DNA from: UBA4416 sp035439445
Lineage (GTDB): Bacteria > Bacteroidota > Bacteroidia > B-17B0 > Aurantibacillaceae
Reading direction: 5' to 3'
NCBI GenBank assembly: GCA_035439445.1
Contig: DAORKG010000012.1
Span: 25,005 to 89,004 of the forward strand
Length of the DNA stretch: 64,000 nucleotides
Under the pieces are notes generated by a model. The model made no database searches. It saw only the letters and a list, made by a program, of their open reading frames with translations, and was not told the origin of the DNA. Made by a program: the position numbers and the translations under genes. Shown in pieces: positions 44,011-54,729 of this stretch. Position 1 is the stretch's first letter; every line of letters starts with the position of its first letter.

Positions 44011-45375
44011 TCCTGCGTTAGTATATACTTTTCTTAAGAATGATGACATATAATGATATAAACAACCTGTTGTAGCTCCACCATTAATAACACCCATCGA
44101 GAATAAGTTATCAGTAGCATTTGTATTTCTTAATAAGTTTGTAACTCCAACAGGAATTTGTCCAGTTGTAAAACTTATTTGTGCCCCACTCCATAAACCT
44201 CCTGTTCCAGGAACAACTGTAAATGCAGATGCTGGAACTAATGTAGCGTTACCATTCAATAAGAAATTGCCTTTTGCGGATGTTTTACATAGAATATTTA
44301 AGATAAAGGTTTGAGTATTTGTTCTCGTAAAACTTACTTGATCTGAACCAGCACAGTTAAGTGGAGGAATAATTGCTTCACCTAATTCGCAACCAAAACC
44401 ACTGGCATGAATAACATAAAATGGTTTATCGCCTGTTATATAAGTGAGCGGTTGACCGGTACCATAATAATAAGTATCTCCCTTATTTAAAATTTTATTA
44501 GTGATGCCTCCATCATTGATTGTAATTTGAGTAAAGTTTTCTGTAGCTACAATATAAGCTCCTTCAAACTCTCCGGCGGATAACCCCCCTTTATTAATGA
44601 TGTATTCTGTGCCCACAACTTCTGTAGGTACAATTTGGTCTCCCATAATATCCATACAACCGGATACACCTCTTACAGAATCATCTGTGACTGTTACCGA
44701 AATTGGTTTGTTAGATACGATGATGGTTCCACTTAAATTTTGTCCGGCTACGTTTGCTACATTGGTAACGTTTTCAATGTCGTAACTTTGCCCTGCATTT
44801 AACGCAACCGAATAAGTTACTCCAGCGGCATGTCCCACAACGTTACATTTAGGTGTAATCCAAACAACGGTTCCATTTTGGGTAGCAACAATGTCTATCT
44901 GTGATTTTGCAGTTGGTGTAAATGTCCAGTTAATTCCATTAGTTTGAAATGGACAAACGAACTCTAAGCCTAAACCATTTTGTCCTTTCATGGAGTAGGT
45001 TTCTGGGTTGTTACCGGAACTCACGATTTCATAAACAACTGTAATAGGGAAATCGGAAGTGATTTTTATACCTCTATTTAAAACTGTGTTAGCAGGGGTG
45101 TTTTCTACCTGATTGATAATGTGTGATAAAGATTCTGAAACTAATGAGTTTGCAGGAATGACAAATGTAGTATCAAATGTTGATGCGGGTTGCCTAACAC
45201 GAACTGTAGTAGCATTGTTAAACGACGATAAGCGCATAACAACAGGAATGTTGTTGGCATGTCCAACTGTAACCCACGGTGCAGCGAACCAAAAAACGGT
45301 ATCTATTTGTGATAATACCGGTGTGCTAAAAGCTAAAAGAACTACCAGTAATATTTTATTTAGAAATTTCTTCAT
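42903..45375 (-). CDS. Giant adhesin 1, N-terminal half (IgGFc-binding-like domain, repeats); 3' end at gap
   Basis: The N-terminal part of the gene completed by 39654-42802. A signal peptide (about 1-22, ending VLSQ) is followed by a domain of some 400 residues (DTVFWFAAPWVTVGH, IVATENFTQITIND, CMDIMGDQIVPT) that matches the IgGFc-binding-protein N-terminal domain of Bacteroidota adhesins. From about residue 450 the 89-residue repeats begin, four complete before the gap. The start overlaps the preceding PorP gene by 20 bases. The whole protein would be at least 1,870 residues. Confidence 0.88.
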
Positions 45376-46339
45376 TTTGTTTTCTCAATTTTGATTTAAT
45401 ACTATTATCGATATTGTTTAATTCTTGTTCATCAGCATCTAATTTTCTCTTAGGCTTAATGAAGTGGAATGAAATCATTACTTCATGCGAACCACTTGTA
45501 TAGCTTCTTAATTTAGAAGTAACAATGTCGTATGAATATCCAATAGTTAATTTATCTTTTACGTTAACTCCAAGTAATGCACTCGCAGATTCTTTATTTC
45601 GATATGATGCTCCAAACCAAAATAGATTTTTGTAAATTAATCTGGCGCTAAATTCTGGCTGAAGAGGAGTAGGTTTGTTATACTTTACTATAGCAGATGG
45701 TTGCAATGAGAATTTTTCGGATAGTTTAAATGTATATCCAATTGTTGCATACATGTGTTGTGATAAATTACTTTGAGAATCTTTCCAGGTAATTTTATTA
45801 TTTAAGTATTGATAAGTTGAGATTCCAAAAAACAATTTGTCGCTATACAGATAAATTCCTCCATTTGAGTCGAAAACATTATTTGATAAAATATTACCGG
45901 TTAACAATTCATCCCCGCTATCAACAATTTTCGCATCATATAATTTAATTCGATATTGAACCATACCGGCAGATGCTGCTAGTCCTAGTTTATATTTGTC
46001 ATTTAATTTTACATGATAACCAAATGTTAGATAGCCTGACGTTCTGCTAATTAATCCTGTATTATCTGAATTAATCAAGGCGCCTACAGCTATTTTCTTT
46101 TGTTTGCCAACTAATCCATATAAACTTAACATGTAAGTTTTTGGGGCATCAGTAAAACCAACCCATTGATTTCTGTAATTAAAATTTGCAACAGCATGGT
46201 CTTTAGAACCTGCAACAGCCGGATTGTATGCGTAATTGTTTAATACATAATTTGTATTAATTGGTAATTGCTGGGCAATAATTGTTTTACCGGAAACTAA
46301 AACCAGTAAAAGAATAAATATGTTTGTTAGTTTTTTCAT
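45356..46339 (-). CDS. PorP/SprF family T9SS membrane protein (copy 2)
   Basis: A 327-residue protein with a signal peptide (about 1-22) and the motif NYVLNNYAYNPAVAGS, FNYRNQWVGF, then barrel strands ending in HEVMISFHF. It has the same family and position relative to an adhesin as copy 1, starting one base after the adhesin 2 stop. It has an extra charged C-terminal tail of about 30 residues. It overlaps the start of adhesin 1 by 20 bases, so all five genes are one transcript. Confidence 0.92.
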   Translation of the reverse strand: MKKLTNIFILLLVLVSGKTIIAQQLPINTNYVLNNYAYNPAVAGSKDHAVANFNYRNQWVGFTDAPKTYMLSLYGLVGKQKKIAVGALINSDNTGLISRTSGYLTFGYHVKLNDKYKLGLAASAGMVQYRIKLYDAKIVDSGDELLTGNILSNNVFDSNGGIYLYSDKLFFGISTYQYLNNKITWKDSQSNLSQHMYATIGYTFKLSEKFSLQPSAIVKYNKPTPLQPEFSARLIYKNLFWFGASYRNKESASALLGVNVKDKLTIGYSYDIVTSKLRSYTSGSHEVMISFHFIKPKRKLDADEQELNNIDNSIKSKLRKQNEEISK

Positions 46340-46340
46340 C

Positions 46341-48793
46341 TTATCGTATCAATAATATTCCTCCCTTTAAAGGCTCTGTTATAGTTGCATCATTTAAATT
46401 TAGAACATAATAATATGTTCCAACCGGAAGTTTATTTCCATTGTATGTTCCATCCCATGGATTCTCATATCCCTTAGAGCTATATATGTTTTCTCCCCAT
46501 CTGTTGTAAATATCCACTTCAGCATTAGGATAAAGTAGTTTTAAGAAATCCAATTTCCAAACATCATTTTTTCCATCACCGTTTGGTGAAATGGCATTAG
46601 GAATTAATGTCGAAATTTCTGTGGTCACATTATTTATTCTTATAGCTACTCGAGCAGTGTCTGTACATCCATAATCATCGCTCACAACTTGAGTCACAAT
46701 AAACAATCCATTTTCAAAATATATAGTAGATGGATTTTGTGCAGTTGTTCCCGGATTATTTGGGTTTCCAAAATCCCAAGTCCAACCTGTTGAGTAACTT
46801 GATGTATCAACAAAACTTACGGTTGTACCCACATTAATTCCTGTAGACACAGAGTAAGAGAATCCCGCAGAAGGTCGAGGAGTAATGTTTACTTGTTTTT
46901 CAATAGTATCTCTACAGTTATGATTTGTTATGGCAATTAATCTCACATTATATAATCCTGAGCCAGGGAATAATTGGGTTGGATTTTGTGTATTGTGTTG
47001 CACACCGCCTGGTAAACTAATAAACCAATTCCATTGATTTACTACTTCAGGAGAGGCAACAGTAGAACTGTCAGAGAAATTTAGATTTAAAATATCTCCA
47101 TTACAAATTCTGCTAATACCGAAATTGGCATCAGGCAATGGATAAATGCTTGGTGTTTTCTTAATGGTATCATAACAGCCAAACGAATTTTTTACAACCA
47201 ATTGTGTTGTAAACGTTCCTGATGTTGTAAAAGTATGGGTTGGATTTTGTAAAGTACTTGTTGTATTATCTCCAAAGCTCCATTCCCAATTTGTAACTGT
47301 CCCTATTCCCGCTAGTGAAAAATCAGAAAATGAACTTGTGTTATTTAAACACACATTATTAAAATTAAAGTTAGCAAATGGCTTAGGTAAGAAATTTAAT
47401 TTTATTAAATCGCTTATGGCAAGACAATTTCCATTGTTTGTTGATGTTAATGTTAAGTTTACGAAACCTGCCGCAACTTCTGCTGCACTTGGAATGTAGG
47501 TTGCGTTTAAATCTGTGTTATTAGGGTTGAATGTTCCTCCGCCACCTGTCCAAACACCTGTTGTTGTTGGTCCTGTAACAACACCTGAAAGTAAAGTTGA
47601 TGCATTGTTTTTACAAGAATACAAATCAACTCCTGCATTCACAGATGCTGGATTAGTGAAATTAATAACAACTGTATCTCTGTTTTGTATACAGTTACCG
47701 TTATTTGTTGAGTTTAAAACCAAGGTTACTGTTCCTGCTACAATTTCGGAAGCATTTGGAGTGTATGTTGCTGTTAAAGCTGTATTACTTGGATTGTATG
47801 TTCCATTTCCTCCTGTCCAAATACCTGTTGTAGTTGGTCCTGATACAATACCTGATAAATTAGCAAATGCATTATTTTTACATGCAAAAATATCTGTACC
47901 TGCATTAACGGTTGGTGCATTGGTATATGTTATTTTCACACTGTCAACTACCTGATTACAATTTGAATTATTAGTAGAGGTTAAGTATAAGGTCACAAAA
48001 CCATTGGCTAATTCAGTTGCACTTGGACTATAGGTAGATGTTAATACGCTGTTATTTGGAGTAAAAGTACCAGTTCCTCCACTCCAAATACCTGTTGTAG
48101 TTGGCCCTGAAACTAATCCGGATAATACAGAGTAAGCATTGTTTTTACATGTAATTAAATCAACACCTGCATTAACAGCTGGCGCATTTGTGAATACAAT
48201 TAAAACGTTATCAGTAACTTGATTACAGTTACCATTATTAGTAGATGATAAAATTAAGTTAACTGATCCTGCAGCTAAATCAGCAGCGCTAGGATTATAA
48301 GTTGCATTTAAACTGGTATTACTTGGGGAGAATGTTCCTGAACCGCCACTCCAGATACCAGTTGTTGTAGCACCTGAAACAGTACCTGAAAGTACAGTTG
48401 CAGAATTGTTTTTACATACGCTTAAATTAGGTCCGGCATTAACTGATGGTGAAGGTGTGAAATTAACAACTACTGTATCTTTAACTTGTAAACAGTTGCC
48501 ATTATTTGTTGAGCTTAAAATAAGAGTAGTAGAACCTGCTGCTAATTCCGTAGAATTTGGTGTGTAAGTTGCACTTAAAACAGAGTTACTTGGATTGAAG
48601 GTTCCTAAACCTCCACTCCAAATTCCTGTACTTGTTCCGCCTGAAACGCTTCCTGATAAAACAGATGATGGATTGTTTCTACATATCGTAAAATCCACTC
48701 CAGCATTCACAACCGGCGAAGGAGTAAAGTTAATAATAATGTTATCCGTAACAGCATTACAATTAGCATTGTTGGTAGAAGTTAAAGTAAGGG
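46341..48793 (-). CDS. Giant adhesin 2, C-terminal half (repeats, PKD, CHU_C); 5' end at assembly gap
   Basis: The C-terminal part of the gene that begins at 51354. It contains five complete 89-residue repeats, three PKD-like domains (about 47380-46629, with WSFGD and WDFGN), and a CHU_C domain (about 46628-46344: PNAISPNGDGKNDVW, YNRWGENIYSS, GTYYYVLNL). The reading frame is open up to the gap; the apparent GTG start at 48710 is internal. The flanks of the gap are in frame if the missing length is a multiple of 3. Confidence 0.88.
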
Positions 48794-50040
48794 NNNNNNN
48801 NNNNNNNNNNNNNNNNNNNNNNNNNNNNNNNNNNNNNNNNNNNNNNNNNNNNNNNNNNNNNNNNNNNNNNNNNNNNNNNNNNNNNNNNNNNNNAAACTAC
48901 ACCGGAAAGAGCAGCAGCCGTGTTATTTTTACAGATAGATAAATCAATCCCCGCGTTAGCAGTAGGAGCGTTATTAAATATAATTAATACTTGATCGCTA
49001 ACCGCAAGACAATTTCCATTGGATGTTGAGGTTAAAGATAAATTAACTGACCCTGACGCAATTTCGGCAGCACTTGGCGTATAGGTAGGGTTAAGAACCG
49101 AACTGCTAGGTGAAAAAGTTCCTGTACCACCACTCCAAATACCAGTTGTTGTAGCTCCTGAAACTGTTCCTGATAAAACAGAATTAAGTTTATTTTTACA
49201 TATATACAAATCTGTTCCGGCATTTACGGATGGAGGATTTGTAAATACGACAATGATACTATCTTTGGCAGGAAGACAAGAACCATTTCCGGTAGATGTT
49301 AAATATAATTTAACTTGTCCAGCTGATACATCAGCTGTGCTTGGTATGTAACCTGTACTTAGCTGAATGTTACTTGGACTAAAATTACCCGTTCCGGATG
49401 ATGTCCATTTTCCGGTTGTAGTGCTTCCTCCAATAGTTCCATTTACAGCAACCGTAGGATTGTTAGCACAAACTGAAACAGTTGCAGGACCTGCATTGGC
49501 AGTTGGAATATCGGTGATGGTAATTTTCATGGTATCTCTGGCAAGTGGGCAAATACCATTGGCAGTAGATGTTAATACTAGTTTTACAGAACCGGCTGCT
49601 GTATCAGCAGAGCTTGGAAAATAAGTGGCATTTAAAGATGTAGTACTAGGAGAAAATGAACCGGTTCCAACACTTGACCAGATTCCTGTTGAAGAACCCC
49701 CTGTAACTGAACCATTTAATACTACCGAACTATTGTTTCCACAAACAACCTGATCTACAGAGGCGTTAACTAATGGCGAAGGTTTTACGGATAATAATAA
49801 TGTATCTTTCTTTTGCGCACAAGGACCGTTAGATGTTAAATAAATTTTTACCGGTTTTACTGTGGTATCTAATTGACTTGGAGTGTATGTATTTGTTAGT
49901 GCAGAAAAACCACCATTAAATGTTCCAAAACCATTAGTAGACCAAATACCTGTAACATTTCCTCCACCTATTTGTCCATTTAAAGCAACATTGCTATTTG
50001 CGCATATTGTGAAATCACTTCCGGCGTTTATAGAAGGATA
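47380..50040 (-). repeat. Array of ~267-base adhesin repeats, gene 2
   Basis: At least 10 tandem units of about 89 codons, related to those of adhesin 1, interrupted by a second 100-N gap. Confidence 0.85.
48794..48893. other. Assembly gap (100 N)
   Basis: A second run of exactly 100 N, inside the adhesin 2 repeat array. Confidence 0.98.
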
Positions 50041-51354
50041 GGATACAAATTCAGAAACATAAGCATAAGAGTTTCCTCTTATTGAACCTCCGTTTAATGT
50101 TCCTAAACCAAATACGTCTTTTGTGTTTGTTACAACGTTATGAGAACCAACCGGAATTGTAGCTGTTGTATAATATATTTTTGCTGATTTGATATTTCCT
50201 GAAGAACCTGGCACAACAGTAAATGCAGAAGCAGGAATTAGAGAGGCATTACCATTTAAGGCGAAATTTCCCTCAAACCCTGTTCTTGTAAACAGATTTA
50301 AAGCCAATGAATCTGAAGATGTTCTTGTAAAAGAAGCAGAATAGGTTCCTGCACAGAAGAAAGGCGGTAATTGAGCGCCACTTAATCTGCAACCATAACC
50401 CGAAACATGTAATACATAAACTGGTTTGTTTGCAGTAACATAAGTAATTGGTTGACTTGCAGTATAAATGAAGTTTTCTCCGAAGTTAGATACGTGAGTA
50501 GTAGAAGAACCATCGTTTATGGTAATTTGAGTGTTATTTTGCGTAGCTAAGACAAATATTTTTTCTGCGCTGGCAGTTCCTTTATTTACAATATAATCAG
50601 TACCAATGTAGTTTGAAGAAGTAATTTGATCTCCAACCGAACTTAAACAACCGGATTGACTTAATCCGCTGGACTGAACGGTAATAGCAATTGGTTTATT
50701 TGATGATACAATTGACCCAGCCAAACTGGTTGCAGCAGATCTTGCTGTATCTTGACATGAATATGTTTGACCTTTTTGAAGAGAAATAGTATAGGATGCA
50801 TTAGCTGCATGACCAATGATATTTGTTTTTGGTGTAATTAAAACAGTTGTACTATTTTCAGATGCAACTATTTCAATGGATGAAAAAGATTTTGGTGAAG
50901 TAGCTGGAGCTTGGTTCCAAAATTCCTGCATTGGAACATAAAAATCTACCCCTAGTGCTTTTGGCCCTTTTAAACTAAAGTGTTCTTTATTAGTAGCTCC
51001 TTTAACAGCATATAAAACAGATATGTTTTGGGTAGATGATATGTAAAGTCCTCTGTTTAAGACAGCATCGGCTGTAGAGTTTTCAATAGAAGCAATAAAA
51101 GATGTTAGGTTAACCGAGTCAATTGAATTGGCTGGTATCGTTTTAGTGATGGGAACAAAGGCTCCATTTGCAGGCTGAGAAACCTTAACAGTAGCTCCCA
51201 CAGAGTAGGTGTTAAAATACAAAAATATGGGTCGGTCACCCAAACCCTGAGAAATATCAGGTGCTACAAACCAAAATGAGGTGTCAATTTGAGATTTAAC
51301 ATTACCAATAAATGTTAAAAACATGACGCTGGCTAAAAAATATTTTTTAAACAT
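48894..51354 (-). CDS. Giant adhesin 2, N-terminal half (IgGFc-binding-like domain, repeats); 3' end at gap
   Basis: The N-terminal part of the second adhesin. A signal peptide (about 1-21, ending VKSQ) is followed by an IgGFc-binding-like domain of about 410 residues that is parallel to that of adhesin 1 (DTSFWFVAP, SSVGDQITSS, ATQNNTQITINDG, YVLHVSGYGC). Repeats begin near residue 440. It is the first gene of the five-gene operon. A -7 box TATCTTTG ends 8 bases before the ATG, so the leader is very short. Confidence 0.88.
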
Positions 51355-51361
51355 AAGTTTC

Positions 51362-51392
51362 CAAAGATAGAACAGTTTTTTATATCGACCAA
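51362..51392 (-). promoter_or_regulatory. Promoter of the adhesin operon
   Basis: On the minus strand TTGG (3 of 4), 19 bases, and TATCTTTG (51369-51362) precede the adhesin 2 ATG at 51354. Confidence 0.55.
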
Positions 51393-51427
51393 TTAAACTT
51401 TAGTATCTATAATTGTTAAAATTAAAC

Positions 51428-51450
51428 ATTTGTTAAAAAAATTAACAAAT
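51428..51450. promoter_or_regulatory. Palindrome, candidate TetR operator
   Basis: Perfect 9-base arms (ATTTGTTAA at 51428-51436, TTAACAAAT at 51442-51450) around 5 A lie between the adhesin operon and the TetR gene, about 27 bases upstream of the TetR -33 box. The size suits a TetR-type dimer. Confidence 0.5.
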
Positions 51451-51476
51451 ATCAGGCCTAAAAAACGACACGGAAA

Positions 51477-51508
51477 CTTGTAGAACAAAAATAGTTTCTT
51501 TAGTTTTG
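51477..51508 (+). promoter_or_regulatory. Promoter of the TetR-efflux operon
   Basis: CTTG (3 of 4), 20 bases, and TAGTTTTG (51501-51508) precede the ATG at 51527. Confidence 0.6.
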
Positions 51509-51526
51509 TTCTCGATTTTAGAATTA

Positions 51527-52141
51527 ATGGAACCACAAGAGAAAATATTAAAAGTATCATTAGAGCTCTTTTTTAAATATGGTATAAAAAGAGTGACGAT
51601 GGACGATATTGCCAAAGAACTTGGAATGTCCAAGAAAACGATTTATCAGTTTTATAAAGAAAAAGATGATTTAGTGAATCAGTTGTGTGAAATTGAAATG
51701 GCCAAACAGGAGAAAATTTTTGAAGAAGTTACTTCTAAATCCATGGACCCTATTCATGAAATTATTTTGATTTCAAATAATTTAAAAGAAATGCTTCATC
51801 ATATAAATCCAATTTTCTTTTTGGATTTACAAAAATTTCATCCAAATGCGTTTAATCAAATTCAAAAGTTTAAAGACAATTGCGCTTATAAGGATATAAT
51901 AAGAAATATCAGAAACGGAAAAGAACAAGGCTATTATCAAAAAGAGGTGGATGAAGATTTTGTTGCGAGATATAGAATGGCACAATTAGATATGCTGATG
52001 TTTGGAAACTATTTTGCATTTGATAAAATAAGCTTTACTCAGGCACATCAGCTATTACTAGATATGTTTGTTTACGGTATTTGTACTTTAAAGGGACATC
52101 AGCTAATTAATGAATATAAAGGAATTAACGAACAAGAATAA
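51527..52141 (+). CDS. TetR/AcrR family transcriptional regulator
   Basis: A 204-residue protein with an N-terminal helix-turn-helix: EKILKVSLELFFKYGIKRVTMDDIAKELGMSKKTIYQFYKEKDDL is spread over residues about 5-50. The C-terminal helical domain binds an unknown ligand. It is the first gene of an efflux operon (TolC, HlyD, RND), the usual arrangement for a local repressor. The start is the ATG at 51527; a TTG 21 bases upstream lies in the -7 box. Confidence 0.92.
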   Translation: MEPQEKILKVSLELFFKYGIKRVTMDDIAKELGMSKKTIYQFYKEKDDLVNQLCEIEMAKQEKIFEEVTSKSMDPIHEIILISNNLKEMLHHINPIFFLDLQKFHPNAFNQIQKFKDNCAYKDIIRNIRNGKEQGYYQKEVDEDFVARYRMAQLDMLMFGNYFAFDKISFTQAHQLLLDMFVYGICTLKGHQLINEYKGINEQE

Positions 52142-52151
52142 AAACAGATAT

Positions 52152-53522
52152 ATGGTTAAAATGAAAACATACACATTACTCGTTGCTATTTCGGTAATGG
52201 TATTAAACGTAAAAGCACAAGAGGCAAACTCAAACAGTTTTAGTTTGCAGCAAGCAATTGATTATGCTTATAAAAATAGCCCCAATTATTTGAACGCTGA
52301 GTTGGATTTAAAAAACTCAATTTATCGTAAAAGAGAAATCACCGGAGCAGGATTGCCGCAAATTACCGGAAGTTTTGATTTTAAAGATTACATGAGTATT
52401 CCTGTGAGCTTAGTTGATGCGAATAAGTTTTCGCCTATGGTACCTGTAGGGACCTATACAACATTTGCTTTTGGTTTAAAATATAATGCAACTGCAGGTT
52501 TAAATGCTTCTCAATTATTATTTAGCGCTGATTATTTATTTGGTGTAAAGGCAGCTAAGGAATTTGTGAATCTTTCAAAAATTAATATCAGCCGAACTAA
52601 AACAGAATTAGTTTCTCAGGTTACAAAAGCATACTACGGAGTATTGGTTAATAAAGAACGATTAAAACTCTTAAATGCGAATGTTCAAAAATTAACTCAA
52701 ACTTTAAATGAAGTAAAGGCATACAATCAGCAAGGTTTTGTTGAGTTAATTGATGTTGAAAGACTTGAAGTAACGCATAATAATTTATTGGTAGAGCAAG
52801 AGAAGGTTACACAACTTTTGTCATTAGGAGAAAATATGCTGAAGTTTCAAATGGGATACAAAGTTACTGATGCAATTACACTAACCGACAGCTTAAATAT
52901 ATCTGATGATTTGAAAAAAGAATTATCGTCTTTAAATGTTTCTTTTTCAAACAGAAGCGATATGCAATTATTAAACGCTCAACAAAGTTTATACAATATT
53001 GATGTGAAGCGATTGAAATGGGGATATTTACCAACTCTTGCAGCCTATGGTGCATTTCAGTATAACACCCAACGTCCAACTTCAAATATTTTTGAATCAG
53101 ATAAGTCTAACGCTATTAAGCAATGGTATCAGGTTGCTTTAGTAGGTGTAACTTTAAATTTAAATGTGTTTGATGGATTACAAAGACATAATAAAATTCA
53201 GCAAGCAAAAATTACAGCGCTTAAAAATCAAAATAATTTAAAGAATCTGGAACTAGCTGCTCAGTTAGAAACAAGTGTTGCCACTATTTCTTATAATAAT
53301 GCTTTAAAAACATTAAATGCCAATAAAAGAAATATGGAACTGGCACAACATGTATATGATGTTACTCAGAAAAAGTATTCGCAAGGTGTAGGTTCAAACA
53401 TTGAAATTATTAATGCTCAAACTTCGTTACGTGAATCAGAAACCAACTATTATAATTCGCTTTACGATATGCTGATATATAAAACAGATTACTTAAAAGC
53501 TATCGGAACTTTAGTTAAATAA
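52152..53522 (+). CDS. TolC family outer-membrane efflux protein
   Basis: A 456-residue protein with a signal peptide (about 1-20, ending VKAQ) and two homologous halves of TolC type: FSLQQAIDYAYKNSPNYLNAELDL, and VAQLETSVATISYNNALKTLNANKRN near the second half, with long helices. It forms the outer-membrane duct of a tripartite pump. The start used is the ATG at 52152; the Met at 52161 is also possible. The earlier ATG at 52110 is inside the TetR gene. Confidence 0.92.
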   Translation: MVKMKTYTLLVAISVMVLNVKAQEANSNSFSLQQAIDYAYKNSPNYLNAELDLKNSIYRKREITGAGLPQITGSFDFKDYMSIPVSLVDANKFSPMVPVGTYTTFAFGLKYNATAGLNASQLLFSADYLFGVKAAKEFVNLSKINISRTKTELVSQVTKAYYGVLVNKERLKLLNANVQKLTQTLNEVKAYNQQGFVELIDVERLEVTHNNLLVEQEKVTQLLSLGENMLKFQMGYKVTDAITLTDSLNISDDLKKELSSLNVSFSNRSDMQLLNAQQSLYNIDVKRLKWGYLPTLAAYGAFQYNTQRPTSNIFESDKSNAIKQWYQVALVGVTLNLNVFDGLQRHNKIQQAKITALKNQNNLKNLELAAQLETSVATISYNNALKTLNANKRNMELAQHVYDVTQKKYSQGVGSNIEIINAQTSLRESETNYYNSLYDMLIYKTDYLKAIGTLVK

Positions 53523-53558
53523 ACATATAAATTGAAAAAATATAATAATATAAACCAT

Positions 53559-54659
53559 ATGAAAAATACCATTCTAATTGTTGTTATCTCTGCTATATTT
53601 GTTGCTTGTTCAGCACCCGATAAAAAAGCAGAACTTGAAAAATTAAGATCTAAAAAAGCAGAGCTGGAAACTCAAATAGCTACTTTGGAAGAAGAACTAG
53701 CAAAAAGCGATACCTCTAAACAAAAGCTGGTGGATGTAGTTACTACAACTATCGTTCCTCAGCAATTTAAAACTTATATTGAAGTTCAAGGAAGAATTGA
53801 TGCTGACGAAAACGTATCCCTATCGTCAGAAATGCCGGGAACAATTACAAAAATTAATGTAAAAGTTGGAGATGAAGTTCATAAAGGACAGGTTTTGGCT
53901 GAAACAGATGTTAGAGCATTGCAACAACAAATTGCCGACATTCAAACCAGTTTAGATTTAGCAACACAGGTTTATCAAAAACAAAAAAATCTTTGGGATC
54001 AAAAAATTGGAACTGAAATTCAATATTTACAAAGTAAAAACACCAAAGAGAGTTTAGAGAACAAAGTTGCAACCATGCAGGAACAAGTTCGCATGAGCAA
54101 AATTATATCTCCAATAAACGGAACAATTGATGCGGTTAATGTGAAAATTGGTCAGGCCGTAGCACCGGGTGTGCCTGCTATTAATGTAATCAATTTTTCT
54201 AACCTTAAAATAAAAGCAGATGTTTCAGAATCCTATGCCGCACGTGTAAAAACAGGTAATGAAGTTTTAGCTTTATTTCCGGATATGCACGATTCAGTGA
54301 TGTCTAAAGTTAATCACGCATCCAGAGCTATTAATAATTTAACACGCACATTCAGCGTAGAAGTATTATTGGATAATAAAAAAGAGTATCATCCAAATAT
54401 GGTTGCTAAATTAAAAATTAACGATTATCAGTCATCAACACCACAAGTAGTTGTTCCGGTTAAGTACATTCAAAAAGGAACCAATGATAGTTTTGTTTTG
54501 GTTGCTGAAAAAGGAAAGGCTTTGAAAAAAGTAATTAAAATTTCACATGAGTATAATGGCTTAGCAGAAATTTCGGAAGGTTTAAAAGAAGGAGATTTAT
54601 TGATTACAGAAGGGTATGATTTAATTAACGAAGGAGATCAAATAAATATTTTAAAGTAA
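53559..54659 (+). CDS. RND efflux periplasmic adaptor lipoprotein (HlyD/MFP)
   Basis: A 366-residue protein with a signal peptide and lipobox FVA-C, so it is a membrane-anchored lipoprotein. It has a coiled-coil start (KKAELEKLRSKKAELETQ), a split lipoyl/barrel-sandwich domain (GTITKINVKVGDEVHKGQVLAE ... ISPINGTIDAVNVKIGQAV), an alpha hairpin between these, and a beta-barrel with a C-terminal membrane-proximal domain. It links the RND pump to TolC. The true start is the ATG at 53559; the in-frame TTG upstream is not used. Confidence 0.92.
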   Translation: MKNTILIVVISAIFVACSAPDKKAELEKLRSKKAELETQIATLEEELAKSDTSKQKLVDVVTTTIVPQQFKTYIEVQGRIDADENVSLSSEMPGTITKINVKVGDEVHKGQVLAETDVRALQQQIADIQTSLDLATQVYQKQKNLWDQKIGTEIQYLQSKNTKESLENKVATMQEQVRMSKIISPINGTIDAVNVKIGQAVAPGVPAINVINFSNLKIKADVSESYAARVKTGNEVLALFPDMHDSVMSKVNHASRAINNLTRTFSVEVLLDNKKEYHPNMVAKLKINDYQSSTPQVVVPVKYIQKGTNDSFVLVAEKGKALKKVIKISHEYNGLAEISEGLKEGDLLITEGYDLINEGDQINILK

Positions 54660-54692
54660 ACCACTACAAGTCATATCACTAAATGGTTAACC

Positions 54693-54712
54693 CCTGCCTG
54701 TCGTCAGGCAGG
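54693..54712. repeat. Perfect hairpin repeat between adaptor and pump genes
   Basis: An 8-base perfect stem (54693-54700 with 54705-54712) with a 4-base loop, GC-rich in an AT-rich context, lies between two genes of the same operon. It has no U tract after it, so it is not a typical terminator. Confidence 0.75.
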
Positions 54713-54729
54713 CATTAAAAACAAATACT

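Noticed and set aside
40659..50040. Regular direct repeats that could suggest a CRISPR array
   Set aside because: The period is about 267 bases, in frame, and codes for protein domains; there are no short repeat-spacer units and no cas genes.
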